From: Sphingobacterium spiritivorum
GTDB lineage: Bacteria; Bacteroidota; Bacteroidia; Sphingobacteriales; Sphingobacteriaceae
Assembly: GCF_016724845.1 (NCBI RefSeq)
Contig: NZ_CP068082.1
Span: 806,001 to 870,000, forward strand
Reading direction: 5' to 3'
Length of the DNA: 64,000 bases
This document shows positions 16,098 through 25,486 of this stretch, one piece after another. The translations under genes and the position numbers were made by a program. The notes under the pieces were generated by a model. The model did not search any database and was not told the origin of the DNA. It saw nothing but the letters and a program-made list of their open reading frames with translations. Numbering within the stretch: position 1 is the first letter of the stretch; the number at the start of each line of letters is the position of its first letter.

Positions 16098-17930
16098 CTA
16101 TTTATCTGCTTCAGGGAGTTTATTCCACCAGAATTTTTTCAACAGAATACTGGTAAGAATCAGCACCGCACACCAGATCACCATCTTGGTATTTTCTCTT
16201 ACCATAAAGTATATCGGGATAACGACCTGTGCCATCTGCCATACAATACCGATCACAACATTGAACATATCTCTCTTGAATCCGCTGTTGGAGACAAAAG
16301 AAGGATCTTCCATTTCGACCTCTTTCTTTATAGGACCCCAAAAACCCCAGGGCTTTGTTTTCTTATAGAATTCTTTGACTGTTTCACGATTTTCCAGAGG
16401 CTTGAGGTAAGTCCCGATAATACATCCCAGAAGGGAGAAAAGGAAAATAATCGGGAAGATATAAATATCGACAATCTCCGGAAACAGAAATAATTTGAGC
16501 GTAGAAGCTATAAGGCCGAAAAGCATACCCCAGAAATAACCGTCTCCGGAGAAACGCCACCAAACCCATTTCAGCACGTTCGCAGCCACATAACCTCCAT
16601 ATAATGCAGAAGTAATCCAGAGTGTAATCTTATTGAGTGAAGCTGCATTGAAACCAAATATAATACCGATAATAACCAGCAACACTGAGGATATAATACT
16701 CAGGCGTATATACTTTGCATTGGAGGCATTGGGATTTACATACTTTTTATAGATATCGTTGACAATGTATGCCGGGGCAGCATTGACAAATGCGGAGAAC
16801 GTCCCCATGAAAGCGGAAAGGAATCCGGCAAGGATCAATCCTTTAAGCCCTATCGGTACAAAGCGGTTGACGGCTTCGGGAAGCACTTTTTCGAAATCAA
16901 TATTGGCTCCCATCTGCCCCATTTCCGGCCCAAGATATACCAGTCCCAACACGGCGAATGATGCCACCATCAGATAACGGGGTATATACATCACAAAGAT
17001 GGAACTCACACTCATCTTTGCTGCATCGGATGGGGTACGTGAAGACAATACACGCTGCATATCGTAGCTCGGTACAGGTCCTGCAATCGAGGCAAATATT
17101 CCCTTGAATACCATCATCATAAACAAAGCTCCAAACATCCCGAATCCGTCGGATAGTATTTTATCATTTGCATTGGGGACCTGTGTCTTGCTCCAGTCCA
17201 GATCAAGTGTCCAGCCAAATGACATATCAAGCCATCCGTCCGGTATGGCTGCACGGATCTGCTCAGCAGTCACAGCATTATATGCAATATACCCTATGGC
17301 AAAACAAGCCAGCGTCATAATAAAAAACTGCAGTACCTCCGTCGCTACGACACTGTACATACCACCCTTGACTGTATATAAGGTTGTCAGCGCACAGATA
17401 ATCAATGCATATGACCGGGCCGATGACAGATGATAGCCGAGTATATCCACACTCAGATCCCATGGAAGAATAGAAGTACAAAATTTACCGATGCCCTCAA
17501 AGAAATAGGCGATAAAACCGATCACACTGATCACCGCAAATGCCACAATGATAATATGTGACAACTTGGAACCTTTGCCGTCACCAAAACGAAAAGTAAT
17601 CCATTGTGCCCCTGTCATTACCCCCGACCGGCGCATCCATATGGCCAGATAAACAAAGACAAAAACCTGATTCCAGACCGGCCACAGCCAGGGAATCCAG
17701 GCACTCTTGAGTCCGTAAATGAAAAGTATACTGACGGTCCACATCGTACCGGATGTATCAAACATTCCGGACGCGTTACTCAGCCCCAGGTAATACCATT
17801 TCATCGTATTGCCCCCTAAAAAATAAGATTGCAGATCTTTAGATGCTTTTGTAGAGATATAAAATCCCAATCCTATTATACCAATGATATAAACAAATAT
17901 GATGCTTATATCGACTAAACTTAGACTCAT
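16098..17930 (-). CDS. Sodium:solute symporter family transporter
   Basis: 610 residues, about 13-15 membrane segments, of the SSS (SGLT/NanT-like) family. The N-terminus SLVDISIIFVYIIGIIGLGFY and the block SNASGMFDTSGTMW are typical of sugar or sugar-acid members. The C-terminal part has a longer cytosolic segment (about 505-560) and extra helices. It would bring the liberated sugar across the inner membrane with Na+. Together with the MFS gene the operon has two different inner-membrane importers, perhaps for two products. Confidence 0.88.
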   Translation of the reverse strand: MSLSLVDISIIFVYIIGIIGLGFYISTKASKDLQSYFLGGNTMKWYYLGLSNASGMFDTSGTMWTVSILFIYGLKSAWIPWLWPVWNQVFVFVYLAIWMRRSGVMTGAQWITFRFGDGKGSKLSHIIIVAFAVISVIGFIAYFFEGIGKFCTSILPWDLSVDILGYHLSSARSYALIICALTTLYTVKGGMYSVVATEVLQFFIMTLACFAIGYIAYNAVTAEQIRAAIPDGWLDMSFGWTLDLDWSKTQVPNANDKILSDGFGMFGALFMMMVFKGIFASIAGPVPSYDMQRVLSSRTPSDAAKMSVSSIFVMYIPRYLMVASFAVLGLVYLGPEMGQMGANIDFEKVLPEAVNRFVPIGLKGLILAGFLSAFMGTFSAFVNAAPAYIVNDIYKKYVNPNASNAKYIRLSIISSVLLVIIGIIFGFNAASLNKITLWITSALYGGYVAANVLKWVWWRFSGDGYFWGMLFGLIASTLKLFLFPEIVDIYIFPIIFLFSLLGCIIGTYLKPLENRETVKEFYKKTKPWGFWGPIKKEVEMEDPSFVSNSGFKRDMFNVVIGIVWQMAQVVIPIYFMVRENTKMVIWCAVLILTSILLKKFWWNKLPEADK

Positions 17931-17963
17931 TGATTAAACGATATGATTATAAAATTTGATAAA

Positions 17964-19349
17964 CTATGATTTCCAGAACCACTTTTTTTCTGTGGTCCAG
18001 ATGGTAAATAATGCGACAATACCTGTAAAAATAACGCCTCTCAATGTACCGTCTCCCAATCCGTGATTCAACCGGTTGAGGTATTCCTCCAGTCCGGAAA
18101 GACGCAATACCGGAATCAGCAGTAAGTTGCCCGCAGTGTAGGCTACCATTGGATTTTTACCGACTGAAGCCAGTATCCGGGTGATCCTGCTGAATAATCC
18201 GTAGACTTCCAGTACATACAGGGAGGACATTGTGAAAAAGGCTAGTCCAGAACACACGAAGTAATAACTGTATGTGGAAAAATCTTTCTTGATCCCTCCT
18301 TCATACGACTCCAGCAACAGACCCAGCAACAGCAGATAACTTCCAGTATACACAAGTCTGGATATAATATTGACCGTTCCGATCTTGCGGATCAGATATA
18401 CGGCTGTGAACATCAATACCACAGACAAGAAAAAGTTGAGAACCAGCTCCCTGCTGTACAGAAGAATTACATTGCCCAACAATAACAGAAACCCTATCAT
18501 TCCTACCATCAGATAAGAAGATTTGCAGGTTTTCCAATCCGACGGTGACTTCTGTTCTGCAATGATCCATTCCCCAACCAGTGTAGCCGGCAGAATAATA
18601 AACAGATATTTGAGGTAGTAAAACTTATACAACCAGTCGGCCGGAGTCCAGTTGTAGAGGTAATAATTGATAGATCCTTCGTTTTTAGATGCCAGGAATA
18701 CAGCCATTATCAACGGGAGAACTCCCATCCTGATCCAGATATTTTTCGCAGTCAGCCACCATATTAATGTCCCGAAAAGGGCCATGTTGGCCAGTACCAG
18801 AATAATAATATCCGGATTGTGGATATTGAATGATTTGTCCTGATCCTTACCCCAAAATACGATTGCTGCACAGGCCAGATAAGATATAATTTTTACTATC
18901 CAGTCATTGCGTTTTCCAATCTTCTGTTCCAGATCAACATAGATCAGAAACAAGAGAGCAAATGACAATATTGACAGTACATATTCCTTTATGCCGGGGC
19001 TGTCGCTAAGCACCCATGCCCTTGCATGCATCGTGAATAAAGCAAAGAACACTAACAGTATAAACCGCTTAGCTATGGAGAGCAAAATCTGCCATGAGGA
19101 TAACCTGGTCAACTTATTCTGCATAGACAGCGGAATCGCTGCTCCCATTGAAAACAGGAAGAAAGGAAATACCAGATCCACCCAGGTAATACCAGCAATT
19201 GCCGGATTAAACTGATGATCGGGTGGCGGCACCTGTGCATGATACATCCAGCCCGGCATGACTCCAAAGGCAATGCTCGCGGACAGGACCATCAGAAGAA
19301 TAGCAATTCCACGTAAGGTATCCAGACTATTATTTCTTTTGACCTGCAT
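17964..19349 (-). CDS. DUF5009 membrane protein, acyltransferase-like
   Basis: 461 residues with about 10-12 membrane helices. The N-terminus NSLDTLRGIAILLMVL and the segment DLVFPFFLFSMGAAIPLS match DUF5009/YeiB-type proteins related to the lysosomal heparan-alpha-glucosaminide N-acetyltransferase. Human HGSNAT passes acetyl groups across a membrane to glucosamine. By analogy this protein could acetylate an amino sugar in the periplasm; that is inference. It ends 33 bases before the symporter and starts 1 base after the DUF5017 gene. Confidence 0.8.
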   Translation of the reverse strand: MQVKRNNSLDTLRGIAILLMVLSASIAFGVMPGWMYHAQVPPPDHQFNPAIAGITWVDLVFPFFLFSMGAAIPLSMQNKLTRLSSWQILLSIAKRFILLVFFALFTMHARAWVLSDSPGIKEYVLSILSFALLFLIYVDLEQKIGKRNDWIVKIISYLACAAIVFWGKDQDKSFNIHNPDIIILVLANMALFGTLIWWLTAKNIWIRMGVLPLIMAVFLASKNEGSINYYLYNWTPADWLYKFYYLKYLFIILPATLVGEWIIAEQKSPSDWKTCKSSYLMVGMIGFLLLLGNVILLYSRELVLNFFLSVVLMFTAVYLIRKIGTVNIISRLVYTGSYLLLLGLLLESYEGGIKKDFSTYSYYFVCSGLAFFTMSSLYVLEVYGLFSRITRILASVGKNPMVAYTAGNLLLIPVLRLSGLEEYLNRLNHGLGDGTLRGVIFTGIVALFTIWTTEKKWFWKS

Positions 19350-19350
19350 G

Positions 19351-20289
19351 TTATGGATTCACTTTAATATCAAATTGTTTTACAGCCGTCTCTTCTCCTT
19401 TGTAATTCACATTCTGCGCAACGAATGTTACTTTATATGTACCCGGAGCTGTGAATTTGTAGGTCAGGCGTTGCGGCATCGGATCTATCATAGCTTTCTG
19501 AACCAATGGTTTATCCGGTTTGACACTCGTTGGTGCAAACGGAGCCGTGATCACCCAATGAATATGCGGTTCCAGTGTACTGTTGGGTGTAAAGAACAGA
19601 TACGGATCTGAAGAGCTGATGGTCCAGTAGCTGGCCTTGTTGACACCTGTCAGCACAGGGACAATCTTCCATCCTGCTGTGCGCACAGTGGCCAGTACAG
19701 CACGTGTGCCCTCCGGTGTCCTAGTGGCCAGATCAAATACAGGCAGTCTCCATGATCTTCCGCCCGTAGCGGCAGAGGTAGCCGCCTGACTTTCATACCG
19801 GTAAGCAAAATAGATAGGCTTACCCGGTACCAGTAAAGAAGAAAGGTCTGCAGGACCGGATGCTGTAGTCGTGGCAGCGATACCGTTAGGAACAGCTGCT
19901 GTAGACCAGGTAAATTTATCACTGATATCTGTCCACTCTTCCTCCTTGATCCCTGCTGCCGAATAATTTCCGGAGAATGCTGTCGAATACATCAGTTTCA
20001 CATTCTTCTCCTGCGAACCGTATAATACACGTGAGGCTATGGAGAGTTCCATGCTCAATCCCTCCATTTCGGTACGATCCCGGTACTGGTATTCACGTCC
20101 CTTTTCTCCCGAATAGAAAGATATCACATCTGCATATCCGGTATAGGTAAAGGTCACCGAATCCTGCAGACCTATTTCCATACGGTCAGGATTAGCCTCG
20201 AAAGATACTTTTTGAGGAATATCTTTCTGACAGGAATTCATATAAAAAATGCTAAGTATAGCTATTGTATTGATCCAAATCTTTTTCAT
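19351..20289 (-). CDS. DUF5017-type surface lipoprotein
   Basis: 312 residues from the ATG at 20289 (MKKIWINTIAILSIFYMNSC, a lipoprotein signal with Cys about 20); a start at 20301 is possible. The N-terminal part is an Ig/PKD-like domain (VSFEANPDRMEIGLQDSVTFTYTG), and the C-terminus another beta domain ending in KFTAPGTYKVTFVAQN. DUF5017 proteins are usually encoded beside SusD and are thought to be surface glycan-binding proteins, which fits its place directly after susD. It probably sits at the outer face of the outer membrane. Confidence 0.75.
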   Translation of the reverse strand: MKKIWINTIAILSIFYMNSCQKDIPQKVSFEANPDRMEIGLQDSVTFTYTGYADVISFYSGEKGREYQYRDRTEMEGLSMELSIASRVLYGSQEKNVKLMYSTAFSGNYSAAGIKEEEWTDISDKFTWSTAAVPNGIAATTTASGPADLSSLLVPGKPIYFAYRYESQAATSAATGGRSWRLPVFDLATRTPEGTRAVLATVRTAGWKIVPVLTGVNKASYWTISSSDPYLFFTPNSTLEPHIHWVITAPFAPTSVKPDKPLVQKAMIDPMPQRLTYKFTAPGTYKVTFVAQNVNYKGEETAVKQFDIKVNP

Positions 20290-20304
20290 TGTCGTTATCA
20301 TTAC

Positions 20305-22143
20305 TTACCAACCATTATTTTGTTTAGCCTTTTTGTTCATCTGGATCTCCCGTGACGGAACAGCCAGCAATGTATCCCGCGGCGAGATATTATCTCCGTG
20401 ACGGGAGGCATATGCATAAGTAGCAGATGTACCTGTTGCAGTACTCTTGATATGAACAGCAACATTTTTCATGGTGCTGATGTAATCCCCCCAGCGTACC
20501 AGATCAAATCTTCTCAAGCCTTCATAGCCCAGCTCTAATGCACGTTCTCTCCGTACAGCCAGACGAAACGCTACTTTATCAAGAGTTTCATTGGTTTTCA
20601 GATCCGCATTGACTGTCGCGCGCGGATCTAAGGTAGCTGTGGCAGTCGCTCCTGTTCCGTTTCCGGCAATGATTACATTCGGTACAGAAGTGAATCCCTG
20701 CCCGGGATTGAGAAGCATTATACTTGTCACTTTCCCTGCAGATATTACAGCTCTCGCCTCTGCATCGTAACCTCCGCCACCCACAATATTGACCTGTGGC
20801 TCCTGTGTATATCCTGTTCCGCCGTTATCGACAGTCACATAGTACACGCCATTGCCCAAAGTTTTACCATATGCTCTTCGTCTTACCTGATTCACATATT
20901 CAACAGCCTGACTTTGTGGCCCATTGATCTCATTATCAGCTTCGGCATACATCAGCAGGACATCAGAATATCTTAATAAAGGAAAGTTGATGGTAGTGGT
21001 ACCGTTAAATTTAGGATCAGTAGGTTCATATTCTCTTCTCCACTTTGCATCCATCCGGTTGTATATCTGTGTGCCGTTGTAGCCGGCTTTCAGATTACCG
21101 GAGTAGTAATACGATCCGATTGTCCAGTCTCTCCGCATATCGGGAGAAAGGATCTGACTTACCCCATTGATCGTCATCGGATAATTTTCAAACATATTAA
21201 AGTAATACGGAATCGCATGCTTTGCACCATAGCTGAATCCCCATGGTGTGGTAGCAGAAGCAGCTATACCATTGATGGAACCAAGTGAACCCTCTTCATT
21301 CTGTGTACCATTGTACCGGTTAAATTCAACTTCCCACATGGATTCCTTCACATCATAAGTTCCTTTACTCATGTTCTTGAAAACCTCTCTAAAATCCGGG
21401 TTCAATGCATTTCCTCCTCCGAGGATTACTTTTTCCGCCCATTTTTTTGCTTCCGCATAGCGGGACTGATCATGCAAAGGGGCTCCGCCCATTTTGAGAT
21501 TGACACGTGCAAGAATACCCCATACCGTTTGTTTGGTAACCCGTCCTGCATGTCCGTAAGCAGAGGCAGGATTGACCATATCTGCCGCCTTTTCCATATC
21601 TGCAACAATCATCTTATACACCTCGCTGTAGGGTGTAAACTCCAGGTCATTATCCGTCACTGAAGAGGTTGCGGTAGTACGTACAGGGATATTACCCCAA
21701 TAGTTGGTCAATATAAAGTAGTAGTATGCTCTTAAGAATAAAGCCTGCCCTTCAATTGCTTTTCTTTTGGTAGCATCCATATCTACGCGGTCAATATTAT
21801 CAAGTAAGGTATTAGCCCTGTTGATTCCCGTATAGAGATAATTCCACAGGTCTGTAACTTTTGTATCGGAAGGGTTGTAATTAAATAAGGCAAGATCCTG
21901 TGTCCAGGAAGAAAGTGCGACAAAACTATCGTCAGCGATATCAAGTTCAAAATAGATTGTACGACCGTATGTTCCGGATTTGGCGAGAATATCATATACT
22001 CCCGTCAGTGCCATTTCTGCCTCGGCCTCATTCCGGAAGAAATTCTGAGGAGCAACAGTACTGGTCGGCAATATTTCCAGAAATTTGTTGCAGGATGTCA
22101 ATGCAGCTGCTCCAATGACTAAAGATATCAGTATTTTTTTCAT
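20305..22143 (-). CDS. susD: SusD/RagB-family nutrient-binding lipoprotein with inserted repeat domain
   Basis: 612 residues, longer than the usual 500-550. Lipoprotein signal MKKILISLVIGAAALTSC, then TPR-like helices typical of SusD. Around residues 434-505 an insertion carries two copies of a Gly-rich motif (GGTGYTQEPQVNIVGGGG and GQGFTSVPNVIIAGNGTG), each followed by alternating Ala/Thr. This resembles beta-repeats of phage or surface adhesin proteins. The SusD core resumes with RLAVRRERALELGYEGLRRFDLVRWGDY. It would cap the SusC channel and bind glycan outside the cell. Confidence 0.93.
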   Translation of the reverse strand: MKKILISLVIGAAALTSCNKFLEILPTSTVAPQNFFRNEAEAEMALTGVYDILAKSGTYGRTIYFELDIADDSFVALSSWTQDLALFNYNPSDTKVTDLWNYLYTGINRANTLLDNIDRVDMDATKRKAIEGQALFLRAYYYFILTNYWGNIPVRTTATSSVTDNDLEFTPYSEVYKMIVADMEKAADMVNPASAYGHAGRVTKQTVWGILARVNLKMGGAPLHDQSRYAEAKKWAEKVILGGGNALNPDFREVFKNMSKGTYDVKESMWEVEFNRYNGTQNEEGSLGSINGIAASATTPWGFSYGAKHAIPYYFNMFENYPMTINGVSQILSPDMRRDWTIGSYYYSGNLKAGYNGTQIYNRMDAKWRREYEPTDPKFNGTTTINFPLLRYSDVLLMYAEADNEINGPQSQAVEYVNQVRRRAYGKTLGNGVYYVTVDNGGTGYTQEPQVNIVGGGGYDAEARAVISAGKVTSIMLLNPGQGFTSVPNVIIAGNGTGATATATLDPRATVNADLKTNETLDKVAFRLAVRRERALELGYEGLRRFDLVRWGDYISTMKNVAVHIKSTATGTSATYAYASRHGDNISPRDTLLAVPSREIQMNKKAKQNNGW

Positions 22144-22166
22144 AATTATATGCTGTTATAATCCTT

Positions 22167-25100
22167 TTAAAATGTTGTATTCAATCCCACAGTTATCGTT
22201 CTGGCTCTAGGGTAAGCAGAGAAGTCAAACCCCGGAGTCAGGGCTGATCTTCTCACGGAGACTTCCGGATCATATCCTGAATATTTAGTCCATGTCACGA
22301 GATTCTGTGCAGAAGCATATATCCGCAGTGTCTTCAGTTTGATTCCCTGCAAAAACTCCTTTTTGAAATTATAACCCAGCGCTAGTGTCTTCAGCCTCAG
22401 AAATGAACCGTCTTCCACCACCCGTGTTGAATATGCTTTGGAAGCATTTCCTTTGATCGCTGCCACACCTGGGATATCTGAATCCGGATTTTCCGGAGTC
22501 CATCGGTCCGCATAGGTAGCCCATTGGTTATAACCATACTTATAGGCTGACTCAAAGACAATACGATTGGCATTCAGAATATCATTGCCGTATGACCATT
22601 GCAAGAAGACATTCAGGTCAAAACCTTTATATGAAAAGTTATTGGAGAAACCTCCGATGTGGATTGGATTAGGATTACCGATCACTGTCTTATCTGCTTC
22701 GTTGATAATATAATCCCCGTTCAGATCACGGTATTTGATGTCTCCCGGCTGAACAGAAGTACCTGAAGCATTATTAGAGGTGACATTGTCTTTCAGGACA
22801 TAGTTATCACCTACTTTATTAAAATCATCATACTTATATACTCCCTCATAGATATACCCGTAGAACATACCGATAGGCTCTCCTATCTTGGCCACATATC
22901 CCGGAATATTTTTCCAGTCATCACCCCATCCCTGACTGGTCAGCAAATAGTTCTGATTTTCAGCCAGCGACAATACTTTATTTCTGTTAAAAGCAATATT
23001 AAAGGACGTATTCCAGCTAAAGTCCTTTTTGACAACAGGTGAATAGCTAAGGGTTATTTCCAGTCCTCTGTTACCCACTTTACCGATATTCTTGATAGAT
23101 CTGTAATATCCGGTATTCGGAGACATATCGGCATTCAGCAACAGATTGGATGTTTTCTTATCATATACATCTACTTCTACGGAAAGCTTATCTTTGAACA
23201 ATCCCAGATTATATCCGATATCAATCTGACTGGTTGACTCCCATTTCAGATTCGGATTTCCGATACTTATATTTGCCAGTCCATTGGAGTAACCTCCGCC
23301 AAATGTATATCCCGGAAAATTATTGTAGAAATTACCGGCATCTGTATTGACAGCAGCCATAGCCGGGTAAGCAGCAAAATTGCTGACAGCATTGTTACCG
23401 GTCACTCCCCATGACACGCGAAGTTTGGAGGTTGAAATTGCCGGAACAGATTTAAGCCACTCCTCTTTATCCATCTGCCATGCCGCTGCCGCTGAAGGAA
23501 AATAACCCCAGATATTGTCTCCAAGGAAACGGGAAGAACCGTCCACACGTAAGGTAGTCGTAAAAATAAAACGATCCAGCAGCTTATAGTTTAATCTTCC
23601 CATAAAGGAAGCTAATGCCCATTCAGAAGAGCCTGCTCCTACCGCATTAGGGATTCCTTCTCCCAGACCATTCAGGCCCAGACTTTCATTTGGCAGAAGA
23701 ATAGCACTTCCATTGAACAGTCTGCTTTTGCCGGATTCGGCAGAGAAACCGACCATCAGATCGAAGTAATGATTCTTATTTAATCTCCGTGCATAGGTCA
23801 GGGTATTGGCATTTTGCCAGCCTGAACTCATAAAGATAGATTTGGAACCGCTGACCGCAAAGTTGGAAATAAAACCGGATCTTGAAAACCGTCCGTTGAA
23901 GACATCATATTCACGCTGACCCTGATTGTAACCACCAGCCAGACGAAGTTTCAGATATTTATTGATTTCGTATTCCAGGTAAGCATTTGTATTCAGACTA
24001 CCCCCATAGTTTTCCCGCAGCTCATTCCGGGCTGTCAGTATAGGATTGAAGGTATTATTATTTCCCTGCTCAACTTCAGGATCTACCGGCTCATTGATCA
24101 GGTCTAATGTGGGATCAATAGACAACGGTCTGAATGACCATACACTGAAAAGCATATTCGTCTCATTGACATAACCGGATGCTGAAGTCGGTGTACCGAA
24201 GGTTTTGATGTAAGAATAACTGGCATTCATGCCCACTTTCAGCTTGTCGTTGACCTGCTGATCCAGCACCATCTTACCCAGTATGCGTTTGAAACCCGAA
24301 TTGATGAGTACACCATCCTGTCCGGTGTACGACAATGTAGTAGAATACTTGGTTTTGTCGGTTCCTCCTGCTATGTTAAAATAGTGATTCTGCATCGGTG
24401 CGACGCGAGTAATCTCATCTTCCCAGTTGATTCCCTTTACTGTACGGTAATAATCAAGGTTGCGGCCATCCTGAAAATACAAAGTTCTGGTACGAACAGA
24501 GTCAATCTCATTTTGCAGACGCACAAACTCGTAAGGGTCCAGGGATTGTAGTCTTTTATTATTTTCCTGCAGCCCGTAGTATGTATTAAATGTCAATACA
24601 GGTTTTCCTACCTTCCCTCTTTTGGTCGTAACAATAATAACTCCATTGGCTCCTCGTGCTCCGTAGATAGCAGTAGCCGAAGCATCTTTCAGCACATCGA
24701 TAGATTCGATATCTCCCGGATCAATGGTATTTATGGGGTTGATAGACTGGTCTCCTGCACTTTCAAATGGAAAACCATCTATTACGAACAGGGGAAAGTT
24801 ACTTTGTGTGATCGAGTTATTTCCACGAATAGTAATGTCAATACTCGATCCCGGCTGTCCTTCTGCTGAACTTACCTGCACTCCCGCCACACGTCCGGCA
24901 AGTGCTTCATCAAATGTTTTGACCGGCGCTTTCTGCAGATCTTCGATCTTTACCGACCCTACAGATCCGGTCAGGTCCTTCCGTTGAGCAGTACCATATC
25001 CGATGATGACTACTTCATCCATCTGTGAGGTCGCTACTGCAAGGGATACCTGCAGCTGTGTACGATCACCCAGAGCGACGATCTTGCCTTCATAGCCCAC

Positions 25101-25364
25101 ATAACTAAATGTCAGGGATTTGTCCGAGGGTTTCACAGCAATACTAAAATTACCTTTTCCATCGGAAAACGTTTGTTTCTGAGATTCTACCACGCTCACA
25201 GACACACCTGCCAAAGGTTTCCCGTCCTGATCACGGACGGTTCCCTGTACCTGCCGGGTTTGACTACTGGCCGTGTGTGATGAAAAAATCAACAGAATCA
25301 TTAATGTAAGGATACGCCACACAGGACTTCCCTTCCATCTACTAATCTCATTCATGTTGTTCAT
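22167..25364 (-). CDS. susC: SusC/RagA-family TonB-linked outer-membrane transporter
   Basis: About 1065 residues. The start at 25364 gives a short positively charged n-region before the hydrophobic signal RILTLMILLIFSS; an ATG at 25355 and one at 25424 are alternatives, and a TTG at 25436 gives the longest form. Order: CarboxypepD-regulatory domain (QGTVRDQDGKPLAGVSVSV), plug with DEVVIIGYGTAQRKDLTGSV and ATAIYGARGANGVIIVTTK, and a large barrel. It imports oligosaccharides with SusD, whose gene follows by 23 bases. It lies 50 bases after the FAD oxidoreductase and shares its operon. Confidence 0.95.
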   Translation of the reverse strand: MNNMNEISRWKGSPVWRILTLMILLIFSSHTASSQTRQVQGTVRDQDGKPLAGVSVSVVESQKQTFSDGKGNFSIAVKPSDKSLTFSYVGYEGKIVALGDRTQLQVSLAVATSQMDEVVIIGYGTAQRKDLTGSVGSVKIEDLQKAPVKTFDEALAGRVAGVQVSSAEGQPGSSIDITIRGNNSITQSNFPLFVIDGFPFESAGDQSINPINTIDPGDIESIDVLKDASATAIYGARGANGVIIVTTKRGKVGKPVLTFNTYYGLQENNKRLQSLDPYEFVRLQNEIDSVRTRTLYFQDGRNLDYYRTVKGINWEDEITRVAPMQNHYFNIAGGTDKTKYSTTLSYTGQDGVLINSGFKRILGKMVLDQQVNDKLKVGMNASYSYIKTFGTPTSASGYVNETNMLFSVWSFRPLSIDPTLDLINEPVDPEVEQGNNNTFNPILTARNELRENYGGSLNTNAYLEYEINKYLKLRLAGGYNQGQREYDVFNGRFSRSGFISNFAVSGSKSIFMSSGWQNANTLTYARRLNKNHYFDLMVGFSAESGKSRLFNGSAILLPNESLGLNGLGEGIPNAVGAGSSEWALASFMGRLNYKLLDRFIFTTTLRVDGSSRFLGDNIWGYFPSAAAAWQMDKEEWLKSVPAISTSKLRVSWGVTGNNAVSNFAAYPAMAAVNTDAGNFYNNFPGYTFGGGYSNGLANISIGNPNLKWESTSQIDIGYNLGLFKDKLSVEVDVYDKKTSNLLLNADMSPNTGYYRSIKNIGKVGNRGLEITLSYSPVVKKDFSWNTSFNIAFNRNKVLSLAENQNYLLTSQGWGDDWKNIPGYVAKIGEPIGMFYGYIYEGVYKYDDFNKVGDNYVLKDNVTSNNASGTSVQPGDIKYRDLNGDYIINEADKTVIGNPNPIHIGGFSNNFSYKGFDLNVFLQWSYGNDILNANRIVFESAYKYGYNQWATYADRWTPENPDSDIPGVAAIKGNASKAYSTRVVEDGSFLRLKTLALGYNFKKEFLQGIKLKTLRIYASAQNLVTWTKYSGYDPEVSVRRSALTPGFDFSAYPRARTITVGLNTTF

Positions 25365-25486
25365 AGCATTATTTAGGTTGTTTATAAAATGTTGGTTACT
25401 CGGTTTATTCGATAGCTCCTCCATAGTGGAGCTCAATTGTTTTCATTGGGTAAAATCTCTTTTACACTTTAGGTTGACCGCAATTT

